Under the pieces are notes generated by a model, which did no database searches, was not told where the DNA came from, and worked only from the letters and a program-made list of their open reading frames with translations. Shown here piece by piece: positions 1-6,479 of a stretch of 11,232 nt of DNA (position 1 is its first letter; every line of letters starts with the position of its first letter). A program made the position numbers and the translations under genes. The stretch is from an uncultured Flavobacteriales bacterium (GTDB lineage Bacteria; Bacteroidota; Bacteroidia; Palsa-965), in assembly GCA_946478675.1 (NCBI GenBank), contig CAMLEF010000128.1, positions 1-11,232 on the forward strand. Reading direction: 5' to 3'.

Positions 1-1463
1 TCTTCGCGGACGCGCGGGATGTTGCTGATGTCGTATCGTTCGATCTCTTTTTCGAGCGCCACGAGCTCTTCGATCTGGTTGAGGAACCAGGGGTCGATGC
101 GCGTGAGCTTCTGGATCGTCTTGACGGAGATGCCGAGCTTGATCGCGTCGTAGATCATGAACAGACGATTCCACGACGGGCGTTCGAGCGCGTTAAGCAG
201 CTCCTGCTGGTTGGTAATTTCTTTTCCGTCGGCGCCGAGACCGTTGCGTTTGATCTCGAGGCTTTGTGCGGCTTTCTGCAGCGCTTCCTGGAAGCTGCGG
301 CCGATGCCCATCACCTCGCCCACCGATTTCATCTGGAAACCGAGCTCGCGGTTCGCGCCTTTGAACTTGTCGAAGTTCCAGCGCGGAATTTTTACGATGA
401 CGTAATCGAGCGTCGGTTCGAAGTACGCGGAAGTGCTTTGCGTGATCTGGTTGTCGAGCTCGTCGAGGTTGTAACCGATGGCCAGCTTCGAAGCGATCTT
501 CGCGATCGGGTAACCCGTTGCTTTTGATGCGAGCGCAGAAGAACGCGACACGCGCGGGTTGATCTCGATTGCGATGATGTGCTCCTGGTCGTCGGGACTC
601 ACGGCGAACTGCACGTTGCAACCGCCGGCGAAGTTGCCGATGGAGCGCATCATCTTGATGGCCATCGTACGCATCTTCTGGTAAGTCGTATCGGAAAGCG
701 TCATCGCCGGCGCAACGGTGATCGAGTCGCCGGTGTGTACGCCCATCGGGTCGAAGTTCTCGATGGAGCAGATGATGCAGACGTTGTCATTCGCGTCGCG
801 CAGCAGCTCGAGCTCGAACTCTTTCCAGCCGAGCACGGCTTTGTCGATGAGCACTTCATGGATCGGCGAAGTCTGCAATCCGCGGTTGAGCGCTTTATCG
901 AAATCTTCTTTCTGGTAAACGACGGAACCGCCGCTGCCGCCGAGCGTAAAGGACGGACGGATGACGAGCGGAAATCCGAATTTCTGCGCAATCTCTTTTC
1001 CTTCGAGAAATGATTTCGCGATGTGCGAAGGCGCCATGTCGACACCGATGCTTTCCATGCGCGCACGGAACAGGTCGCGGTCTTCGGTGACTTTGATCGC
1101 GTCGACGTCGACACCGATCATGCGCACGTTGTATTTTTTCCAGATGCCGAGCTCGTCGCATTTCATCGCGAGGTTGAGCGCGGTTTGTCCGCCCATTGTC
1201 GGGAGCACGGCGTCGATCTTGTGCGCCTCGAGAATCTTGACGATCGACTGCGTGGTGAGCGGGAGCAGGTAGATATTGTCGGCCGTCACCTTGTCGGTCA
1301 TGATGGTGGCCGGGTTGCTGTTGATCAGCGTAACTTCGATTCCTTCCTGGCGGAGCGAGCGGGCTGCCTGTGAGCCGGAGTAATCGAATTCGCAGGCCTG
1401 GCCGATGATGATCGGACCGCTGCCGATGATGAGGACGGATTTGATGCTTGGATCTTTGGGCAT
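1..1463 (-). CDS. carB: Carbamoyl-phosphate synthase large subunit, N-terminal part (cut by window edge)
   Basis: CarB makes carbamoyl phosphate from bicarbonate, two ATP and ammonia delivered by the small subunit CarA, feeding pyrimidine and arginine synthesis in the cytoplasm. About 487 codons are present and no stop is reached, compared with about 1,070 residues in E. coli CarB. The start reads MPKDPSIKSVLIIGSGP, followed by QACEFDYSGSQA, the NSNPATIMTD segment, TEDRDLF, the ATP-grasp glycine loop RPSFTLGGSGGS, the VHTGDSITVAPA segment and the metal-binding EINPRVSRSSALASKATGY. This covers the whole carboxyphosphate-forming half; the last residues in the window (WFLNQIEELVALEKEIE) belong to the oligomerisation domain. 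The frame is intact throughout. carA is not adjacent, since the gene upstream is divergent. A TAACTTCG sequence upstream is only a weak match to the Bacteroidota -7 box, so no promoter is called. Confidence 0.97.
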   Translation of the reverse strand, partial: MPKDPSIKSVLIIGSGPIIIGQACEFDYSGSQAARSLRQEGIEVTLINSNPATIMTDKVTADNIYLLPLTTQSIVKILEAHKIDAVLPTMGGQTALNLAMKCDELGIWKKYNVRMIGVDVDAIKVTEDRDLFRARMESIGVDMAPSHIAKSFLEGKEIAQKFGFPLVIRPSFTLGGSGGSVVYQKEDFDKALNRGLQTSPIHEVLIDKAVLGWKEFELELLRDANDNVCIICSIENFDPMGVHTGDSITVAPAMTLSDTTYQKMRTMAIKMMRSIGNFAGGCNVQFAVSPDDQEHIIAIEINPRVSRSSALASKATGYPIAKIASKLAIGYNLDELDNQITQSTSAYFEPTLDYVIVKIPRWNFDKFKGANRELGFQMKSVGEVMGIGRSFQEALQKAAQSLEIKRNGLGADGKEITNQQELLNALERPSWNRLFMIYDAIKLGISVKTIQKLTRIDPWFLNQIEELVALEKEIERYDISNIPRVRE

Positions 1464-1628
1464 AGCAGTATAAAAATCACGCGAAGTTAGCGCATAGACA
1501 CGCTTGCGCGACCAACTCTTTATCAACTTGTGTTAACAAAAAACGCTTTTGCCCGTCTCTTCTGAAACGCAGCAGGGACAAGGCTTTGAACGTAGAAATT
1601 TCTCCACGCGTTTACCGGCGGAAAGCCG

Positions 1629-1636
1629 TACATTTG
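1629..1636 (+). promoter_or_regulatory. Bacteroidota -7 box (TACATTTG) for the first DUF4328 gene
   Basis: TACATTTG matches the Bacteroidota primary-sigma consensus TAnnTTTG exactly. It lies 35 bases before the ATG at 1672, which would give a leader of about 30 bases. No clear -33 TTTG/TTG sits at the usual 19-20 base spacing, so the call rests on the -7 box alone. It supports choosing the ATG at 1672 over an in-frame ATG-less extension that would start upstream of the box. Confidence 0.5.
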
Positions 1637-1671
1637 TTCTTTGTTTCCCGAAAATTTTCAGCCCTTCTTTT

Positions 1672-2382
1672 ATGCTTCCGTTCCCTTTTCCGTCCGCCAA
1701 CACTGACCGGGCGCGGATCGCGGTGCTGTTCCTTTACGGCATGTGCGCTTTCTATGCTATCGACATGCTCAGCAACCTGCTGCTCTCGGGAATTTTTCCG
1801 GCTGTTCCCGGGAACGTCGCTTCTACCGCAAAGCAATTTCTCGAATCGATCGGCTTTATCCGCCTCGTCGCTTACATCTCGACCATCATTTATTTCCTGC
1901 AATGGTTCCGCCGCGCTTACAGCAACCTGCATATTGTCGGCGCGAAACTTTTATTTCCCGAAGGCTGGGCCGCCGGTGCGTGGTTCATCCCCTTTCTCAA
2001 TCTCGTGCGACCGTACCGCATCATGCGCGAGGTTTGGGTGGAAACACAGCTGATGGGTCGCGAGCCTTCTGAAAAACGCAACGCCGCGCCGCTCACGCTC
2101 GTCAACCTTTGGTGGGCGATCTGGCTGCTTGCGAGTCTTCCCGCGCAATATTCCATTTCCACGCATTTTGATGAGATGATGGCCGGAAAAGTTCCCGCAT
2201 TCACCGGAATGGATTATCTCGCGCAGGCTGCGTCCAACTTCATGCTCGTCACCGCGGGACTGCTGCTCATCCGCATCATCCGCAAAGTTTCCGTCTGGGA
2301 AGTGGAGCTGCACGATCGTTACCAGCGATTCGTTTACCAGCAACAGGCAACAGCTGCAGAAGAAAGCGGAATGCCGCAATAA
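1672..2382 (+). CDS. DUF4328 membrane protein, single unit
   Basis: This encodes a 236-residue inner-membrane protein of the DUF4328 family, whose function is unknown. The family core is visible at residues 76-123: a helix running into QWFRRAYSNLHIVG, then GWAAGAWFIPFLNLVRP and a following EVW. I see about four to five hydrophobic segments (roughly residues 16-40, 60-80, 98-115, 142-162 and 182-203), and a charged C-terminal helix starting RKVSVWEVELHDRYQ. The frame stays open upstream to 1549, but the extra 41 residues are low in similarity to anything and would begin before a good -7 promoter box (1629-1636), so the ATG at 1672 is preferred. The gene is divergent from carB and 42 bases ahead of a larger paralogue with the same unit twice. 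The opening NTDRAR motif recurs at the start of all three units in this locus. Confidence 0.85.
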   Translation: MLPFPFPSANTDRARIAVLFLYGMCAFYAIDMLSNLLLSGIFPAVPGNVASTAKQFLESIGFIRLVAYISTIIYFLQWFRRAYSNLHIVGAKLLFPEGWAAGAWFIPFLNLVRPYRIMREVWVETQLMGREPSEKRNAAPLTLVNLWWAIWLLASLPAQYSISTHFDEMMAGKVPAFTGMDYLAQAASNFMLVTAGLLLIRIIRKVSVWEVELHDRYQRFVYQQQATAAEESGMPQ

Positions 2383-2411
2383 AACACCCTGCTGCGGGAA
2401 CACGGGTTTTC

Positions 2412-2419
2412 TATCTTTA
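2412..2419 (+). promoter_or_regulatory. Possible -7 box (TATCTTTA) for the two-unit DUF4328 gene
   Basis: TATCTTTA matches TAnnTTTG at seven of eight positions apart from the last base and ends only five bases before the ATG at 2425. If used, the transcript would start at or very near the start codon. No -33 TTG is seen at 19-20 bases upstream, and the gene could equally be read through from the upstream paralogue. Confidence 0.35.
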
Positions 2420-2424
2420 TAGAG

Positions 2425-3906
2425 ATGAATTCCAACCCCGCTCTTCCCGGAGTATCTCTTCTTCCCAATAACGATCGTGCGCGCTACACCGTGCTCCTGC
2501 TCCGCATCATGATGGGCATCGCGCTGCTGCACGCTGTTTATGCTTTCAGCCTGCTCGCGTCGGTGGAGAACAACGGTTATCGTACAGCGGCCGCTCAACT
2601 GGTAGGCACTGTACTGATGGTGATCGGCATTGTTCCGCTGGTGCTCTGCATTATTTTTTTCGTGCGATGGATGAGCCGTGCTTACCAGAACCTGCATCGC
2701 TTACCGGGAAACAGGCTGCAATTCAACAGCGGCTGGGCCGTGGCTTCGTGGTTCATCCCGCTGGCAAACCTCGTGCTTCCGCTGATCATCGTTACCGAGA
2801 TCTGGAACGCGACGCAAACGCTTTTCCACAGGGCGCCGTTCCCGAGAAAAACGCCTGCGCCCGTGTATGCCTGGTGGGGATTGCTGATCTCGGCGCTGGT
2901 GGCCCACCTGCTCAGCAGGCAATGTTTTGCGCTGGACGCTGACGCCGGCGGATTTTTCTTCGCGATGGTGAAGCAGCTCTGCTTTGCGCTCGGGGCGATG
3001 TTTGCAGCGAACGTGGTGCGTGAAATTTCAAAGATGGAAGACGAGCTGCGGCAACGTGTGGAAGACGAACAGCGAATGGCATTGTCGGAAGCGGTACACC
3101 AGCTGATGAATACGCAGCACCAGTACAATGCTCCTTTCCCGGTGCAGGATGCTGCACCGCTTCCTGCTGCTGAAGAAGAATTCTTATCGGGGCCTTTCGT
3201 TGAAAACACCGAACGTGCGCGGATCGTGCGCATCGCGTTGTATGCGTTGCTGCCTTTCGTCTGTGCGTTCGCGTTTCTGCATCTGTATGTTCTGAATGAA
3301 ATGAACGCCATGATCCTGCAGGATGTGCTGAATGCCGCGAATCACTGGATCATTTTGCTGCACCCGTTGTACTGGGTTGTCGGGGCGGCAACGGTGGCGG
3401 CGTTCATGGCCTGGATGTACCGCTCCTGCCGGAATCTGTCGAACCTGAATGTCAAAAATCTTTCGTTCGATCCTGCCATGGCCGCCGGCGGATGGATCAT
3501 CCCGATTGCCAACTTTTACCTGCCGTACGCCGTCCTTTCCGATATCGGCCGCGAAACAAAAGCGCAGCTGAGCAGCATTCCCGGGGAACCGCCGCCCACC
3601 GGCAAACCCGCCATTACCCTGACGTGGTTGTTTTTTATCGTCGGGCTGTTGCTTTCGGGCCTCGGCAGCCTGCTCACGCTTCCCAATGGGTGGCTGTTTT
3701 ATCCCGAGGTGCTGCTGGGCTCGCTGCTGGGATTCGTGGGAATGCTCTGCCTGGCCGCGGCGATCCTGCTCGCGCTGCGGATGGTGCGGATAATCGACGG
3801 CATGGAACGGCAGCTGTTCGATTACGTGGAATACAGGGTCAGCCGGATGAACGGCCCGGAAATCCCCGGCGGAACCGAAGAGGACACGGCCGGGAAAGGG
3901 CAATAA
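2425..3906 (+). CDS. DUF4328 membrane protein with two fused units
   Basis: This encodes a 493-residue membrane protein made of two DUF4328 units of about 200 residues each; the function is unknown. Unit 1 covers about residues 15-215, with the core RWMSRAYQNLHRL (81-93) and GWAVASWFIPLANLVLP (103-119). Unit 2 covers about 261-475, with AWMYRSCRNLSNL (329-341) and GGWIIPIANFYLPY (355-368). Each unit opens with an N-x-[DE]-RAR motif (NNDRAR at 15, NTERAR at 261) and ends with a charged helix (EISKMEDELRQRVEDE; RIIDGMERQLFDY). The linker at about 216-255 is polar, with Gln, Pro and Glu, and probably cytoplasmic. About ten hydrophobic segments can be seen. The gene follows a single-unit paralogue by 42 bases and may be co-transcribed with it. 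Unit 2 has diverged in the core (Cys and Ser where Ala and Tyr are usual), which points to an old duplication rather than a recent one. Confidence 0.87.
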   Translation: MNSNPALPGVSLLPNNDRARYTVLLLRIMMGIALLHAVYAFSLLASVENNGYRTAAAQLVGTVLMVIGIVPLVLCIIFFVRWMSRAYQNLHRLPGNRLQFNSGWAVASWFIPLANLVLPLIIVTEIWNATQTLFHRAPFPRKTPAPVYAWWGLLISALVAHLLSRQCFALDADAGGFFFAMVKQLCFALGAMFAANVVREISKMEDELRQRVEDEQRMALSEAVHQLMNTQHQYNAPFPVQDAAPLPAAEEEFLSGPFVENTERARIVRIALYALLPFVCAFAFLHLYVLNEMNAMILQDVLNAANHWIILLHPLYWVVGAATVAAFMAWMYRSCRNLSNLNVKNLSFDPAMAAGGWIIPIANFYLPYAVLSDIGRETKAQLSSIPGEPPPTGKPAITLTWLFFIVGLLLSGLGSLLTLPNGWLFYPEVLLGSLLGFVGMLCLAAAILLALRMVRIIDGMERQLFDYVEYRVSRMNGPEIPGGTEEDTAGKGQ

Positions 3907-3938
3907 AAAAAGCGCTCCGGGATGCGGAACGCTTTTTT
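3906..3938. terminator. Bidirectional intrinsic terminator between DUF4328 gene and rpmH
   Basis: A 14-base arm (3906-3919, A6 then GCGCTCCG) pairs with 3925-3938 (CGGAACGC then T6) with a single C-A mismatch and a 5-base loop GGATG. The stem starts in the TAA stop of the plus-strand gene. The A-run on one side and T-run on the other make it a terminator on both strands, fitting the convergent genes. Confidence 0.88.
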
Positions 3939-3957
3939 ATCTCGTTTAGCGTAAAGG

Positions 3958-4116
3958 CTATTTGTGTGTCTTTTCGTCGGAAACAGTCAGTTTCGCACGA
4001 CCGCGCTTACGACGCGCAGCCAGCACACGACGGCCATTAGCGGTAGACATACGCTCACGGAAACCATGTTTATTTTTCCGCTTGCGTTTGGAGGGCTGAA
4101 ACGTACGTAGGCTCAT
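3958..4116 (-). CDS. rpmH: 50S ribosomal protein L34
   Basis: L34 is a small, very basic protein of the large ribosomal subunit. The 52-residue product begins [19 protein letters not shown] and continues through [21 protein letters not shown] to a [10 protein letters not shown] tail. The [18 protein letters not shown] and [11 protein letters not shown] blocks are the family hallmarks, and the length is normal. The residues just after the Met (SL instead of the more usual K) are slightly atypical. The gene stands alone: a perfect Bacteroidota promoter lies upstream and a shared terminator downstream. rnpA, its neighbour in many bacteria, is not in the window; the space after rpmH is taken by the convergent DUF4328 gene. 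Confidence 0.97.
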   Translation of the reverse strand: MSLRTFQPSKRKRKNKHGFRERMSTANGRRVLAARRKRGRAKLTVSDEKTHK

Positions 4117-4136
4117 TGTTACTTGTTTTGGGACTG

Positions 4137-4166
4137 CAAAGATAGAGGATTCTGCATTTGCTGCAA
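4137..4166 (-). promoter_or_regulatory. rpmH promoter (-33 TTG, 19-base spacer, -7 TATCTTTG)
   Basis: Read on the minus strand, TTG (4166-4164) is followed by exactly 19 bases and then TATCTTTG (4144-4137), a perfect match to the Bacteroidota TTG-N19-TAnnTTTG promoter. The predicted transcript start lies about 15 bases before the rpmH ATG. No Shine-Dalgarno sequence is visible in the leader; it is rich in A, as usual in this phylum. It is the best-formed promoter in the window. Confidence 0.8.
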
Positions 4167-4323
4167 GTTCCGGGCAGAAATAAATGTAACTAATTGACGG
4201 ACAATGGCTATAAACGACTAAAAACGGGCTTAAAATAATATCCGGTGGTAGCCGACTTCACCAACAGCAGCCGGGCCATCCCGTCACGGGCTTTACCGCG
4301 TCCGGCCGCACCTTACAGAATAG

Positions 4324-4331
4324 TACCTTTG
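4324..4331 (+). promoter_or_regulatory. -7 box (TACCTTTG) for the ABC transporter gene
   Basis: TACCTTTG is an exact TAnnTTTG match, 22 bases before the ATG at 4354, with an A/T-rich leader. No TTG is found at 19-20 bases upstream, so only the -7 element is supported. The 236-base gap between rpmH and this gene (4118-4353) otherwise holds only the divergent rpmH promoter and a GC-rich stretch at about 4255-4310 with no gene I can support. Confidence 0.55.
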
Positions 4332-4353
4332 ACACGCAAAATTTTTCATTGTT

Positions 4354-6264
4354 ATGGCAGGACCACGCGGAGGCGGAAGAGTACGCATCAACGCTAAAGA
4401 GAAAGACGAATTACCGAAAGCAAAGATCAACCGCGAGACGCTGCAGCGATCCAAACGGTTGTTCCGCTACATGGGCCAACACCGCTGGAAATTTTTCGTC
4501 GGTTTGATTTTCCTTTTTCTTACGGCGAGTGTCGCCTTGATCTTCCCGCGGTTGCTGGGCGAATTGATGGGCATCATCGGAGGCGGTGATTCCAATATGC
4601 CGTCGCTGGGAATTCTGAACGGTGCGCATAAGGATATTGTTCTCAGCGACGATACCAAGTCGCGCCTGCTCGCTGCTGCCAACTCCGTCGGTCTTTCCCT
4701 GCTGATTCTTTTCAGCCTGCAGGCCGTATTCTCTTTTTTCCGCGTTTACATGTTCGCCCAGGCCACAGAAAATATGTTGGCCAAACTTCGCCAGGCAACT
4801 TACGAGCGACTGCTGGGCATGCCGATGACGTATTTTTCAAAAAACCAGGCGGCTGAATTGAGCAGTCGTCTCAGCACCGATATCAGCCAGATCGGCGACA
4901 CGCTCACCACCGGGATTGCAGAATTTCTTCGCCAGCTGATCGTGGCCGTCGGAGGGATCATTATCATTTGCTTTATCTCCATCAAGCTTTCACTGATCAT
5001 GATCGCAGTGATTCCTCCGGTAGCGTTGATCACCGTTTTCTTCGGCCGGCGCATCCGCAAACATTCGCGCGGCATGCAGGATAAAGTAGCGGAATCAAAC
5101 ATCATCGTGACCGAAAGCGTGCAGGGAATTGCCAACGTAAAATCGTTTACAAACGAAGGCTATGAGATCGGTCGCTATTCCCAAAGCACCGACAGCATTG
5201 TTCAGCAGGCGATCAAATTCGCGATGGCCCGCGGCGCATTTTTCGCATTCATCATTCTCTGTCTTTTCGGCTCGCTGATCCTGATGGTTTGGTTTGGCGT
5301 GCAGTGGACGGTGAAAGGCGACCTCAGTCCTGCGCAAATGCTCTCGTTCATGTTCTACACGCTGTTCGTCTCCGCTTCATTCGGCGGATTGCCGGAACAG
5401 TTTGCGCAATTGCAACGCGCGATGGGCGCTTCCGATCGCGTATTCGAATTGCTCGGCGAAGAAGTGGAAGCCGTGAACACCACCGAGCCGCGCAAACGGG
5501 CGCAGCTTCGTCTTTCCGGTGAAGTCGCTTTCAATCACGTCGCGTTCTCCTACCCGACCCGCAAAGAATTCACCGTGCTGCGCGATATTTCCTTCACCGC
5601 CAAACCCGGCGAAACGATTGCGATCGTTGGCCCGAGCGGTTCCGGAAAATCGACGCTGGCGCAATTGCTGCTCCGCTTCTACAACCCGGATGCAGGAGAA
5701 ATTTCATTCGACGGCAAAGACGCGAAATCGTACGACCTGACGGAGCTCCGCGAAAACATGGCGATCGTTCCGCAGGACGTGCTCCTCTTCGGCGGCACCA
5801 TTCGCGAGAACATTGCATACGGTCGTCCCGGCGCCACCGACGAAGAGATCATCGACGCCGCCCGCCAGGCCAACGCGCTCACCTTCATCGAAAGTTTCCC
5901 CGACAAATTCGAAACGAAAGTCGGTGACCGCGGCATCCAGCTTTCCGGCGGACAACGCCAGCGCATCGCCATCGCCCGCGCCGTGCTCAAGAACCCGTCT
6001 ATTCTCATACTCGACGAAGCCACCAGCTCGCTCGATTCCGAAAGCGAACGCATCGTGCAGGAAGCGCTCGACAAGCTCATGGTCGGCCGCACTTCTTTCG
6101 TGATCGCACACCGCCTCTCCACCATCCGCAACGCCGACAAGATCATCGTCATCGAAAAAGGAAAAGTGGTCGAGTCCGGCACGCACGACGAGCTCATGGT
6201 CATCGACAACGGCCTCTACCGCAGCCTCAGCCGTTTGCAGTTCGCGGGGCATGAAGTAGCTTGA
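4354..6264 (+). CDS. ABC transporter half-molecule, permease fused to ATPase (MsbA/LmrA type)
   Basis: This 636-residue inner-membrane exporter works as a homo- or heterodimer. A basic N-terminal tail (1-45) precedes a six-helix transmembrane domain, with helices at about 46-66, 110-133, 190-210, 211-230, 293-317 and 327-345. The first periplasmic loop is fairly long (about 67-108, Gly/Asp/Ser-rich). The nucleotide-binding domain spans about 388-630: Walker A GPSGSGKST (426-434), Q-loop Q474 in VPQDVLLF, signature LSGGQ (530-534), Walker B ILILDE (550-555), D-loop SSLD and H-loop His586. All catalytic residues are intact. This architecture is shared by lipid flippases and multidrug exporters, so the substrate cannot be told from sequence alone. 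The ATG follows a good -7 box. The stop codon is immediately followed by a repeat element, and no partner half-transporter lies nearby. Confidence 0.94.
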   Translation: MAGPRGGGRVRINAKEKDELPKAKINRETLQRSKRLFRYMGQHRWKFFVGLIFLFLTASVALIFPRLLGELMGIIGGGDSNMPSLGILNGAHKDIVLSDDTKSRLLAAANSVGLSLLILFSLQAVFSFFRVYMFAQATENMLAKLRQATYERLLGMPMTYFSKNQAAELSSRLSTDISQIGDTLTTGIAEFLRQLIVAVGGIIIICFISIKLSLIMIAVIPPVALITVFFGRRIRKHSRGMQDKVAESNIIVTESVQGIANVKSFTNEGYEIGRYSQSTDSIVQQAIKFAMARGAFFAFIILCLFGSLILMVWFGVQWTVKGDLSPAQMLSFMFYTLFVSASFGGLPEQFAQLQRAMGASDRVFELLGEEVEAVNTTEPRKRAQLRLSGEVAFNHVAFSYPTRKEFTVLRDISFTAKPGETIAIVGPSGSGKSTLAQLLLRFYNPDAGEISFDGKDAKSYDLTELRENMAIVPQDVLLFGGTIRENIAYGRPGATDEEIIDAARQANALTFIESFPDKFETKVGDRGIQLSGGQRQRIAIARAVLKNPSILILDEATSSLDSESERIVQEALDKLMVGRTSFVIAHRLSTIRNADKIIVIEKGKVVESGTHDELMVIDNGLYRSLSRLQFAGHEVA

Positions 6265-6463
6265 TCGATTTGCCAATATGCTGATGTGCTGATATGCCGA
6301 TGCGCACGGGCATTCCCGCATTCAAAAATTCAAGATTCAAAAATTCTTTAGAGAGCATGAGCTTCACCTACAGAATTTTTGAATCTTGAATTTTTGAATT
6401 TTCAATGTGCGCAAGCATTACGCGGGCATCGGCATATTGGCAAATTGGCATATCAGCATATCC
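6265..6463. repeat. Composite palindromic repeat element A with outward octamer arrays
   Basis: This element fills the gap between the ABC transporter stop and the HipA-like gene. The left arm (about 6265-6302) is a half unit TCGATT plus four tandem octamers of consensus TGCYRATN, starting at 6271, 6279, 6287 and 6295 and ending in TGCCGATG. The right arm (about 6427-6463) has four octamers of the reverse-complement consensus NATYRGCA, with GCA triplets ending at 6434, 6442, 6450 and 6458, plus a trailing TATC. The innermost unit is identical in both arms, while the other units are permuted, so the arms pair imperfectly. Between them lie GC-rich pieces sharing TGCGCAC and CCCGC in swapped order, and a perfect 28-bp inverted repeat. 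No transposase or clear target-site duplication is seen. Confidence 0.8.
6320..6399. repeat. Perfect 28-bp inverted repeat inside element A
   Basis: Arms 6320-6347 and 6372-6399 are exact reverse complements, separated by a 24-base loop (6348-6371). Each arm is itself built of ATTCAAAA-like units with spacing 8, 7, 8. The hairpin is A/T-rich and lacks a GC stem followed by a T-run, so it is not a typical intrinsic terminator, although it could stop or protect the ABC transporter transcript. Confidence 0.9.
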
Positions 6464-6475
6464 TTCCCATCTTTG
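6445..6475 (+). promoter_or_regulatory. Probable promoter of the HipA-like/DUF3037 pair, -33 inside the octamer array
   Basis: CATCTTTG (6468-6475) matches TAnnTTTG except at the first base. A TTG at 6445-6447 lies 20 bases upstream and belongs to an octamer of the repeat array (AATTGGCA). The -7 box ends four bases before the ATG at 6480, so the message would be leaderless or nearly so. Confidence 0.5.
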
Positions 6476-6479
6476 CACC

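Noticed and set aside
1464..1548. carB promoter (TAACTTCG with an upstream TTG on the minus strand)
   Set aside because: The box has one mismatch and the spacer to the TTG is about 23 bases, outside the usual range, so the support is too weak.
1549..1671. 41-residue extension of the first DUF4328 protein
   Set aside because: It would lie upstream of the TACATTTG box and has no family features; the Met at 1672 directly precedes the conserved unit start.
2383..2411. Hairpin between the two DUF4328 genes as a terminator
   Set aside because: Only AAAA/TTTT and CCC/GGG pair, with a 2-base bulge and a 14-base loop; this is too weak to call.
1951..3903. Long minus-strand open frames opposite the DUF4328 genes (about 248 and 239 codons)
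   Set aside because: They are antisense shadows: rich in His, Arg and Gln with no domain or hydrophobic pattern, while the plus strand encodes clear membrane proteins.
4255..4310. GC-rich inverted segments (CCCG/CGGG) upstream of the ABC transporter gene as a riboswitch or regulatory RNA
   Set aside because: The stem is very short with a tiny loop, it lies upstream of the predicted transcript start, and no known riboswitch pattern fits.
5679..6321. Minus-strand open frames of 176 and 205 codons opposite the ABC ATPase domain
   Set aside because: They lie over a region with every ABC motif intact on the plus strand, so they are frame shadows in GC-rich coding sequence.
6265..6463. Octamer arrays as a possible CRISPR array
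   Set aside because: The period is 8 bases with no spacers, the units are degenerate, and no cas genes are present.
6405..6479. N-terminal extension of the HipA-like protein to an ATG at 6405
   Set aside because: It reads through the right octamer array and the promoter box; the ATG at 6480 follows the -7 box and begins the family-like sequence.
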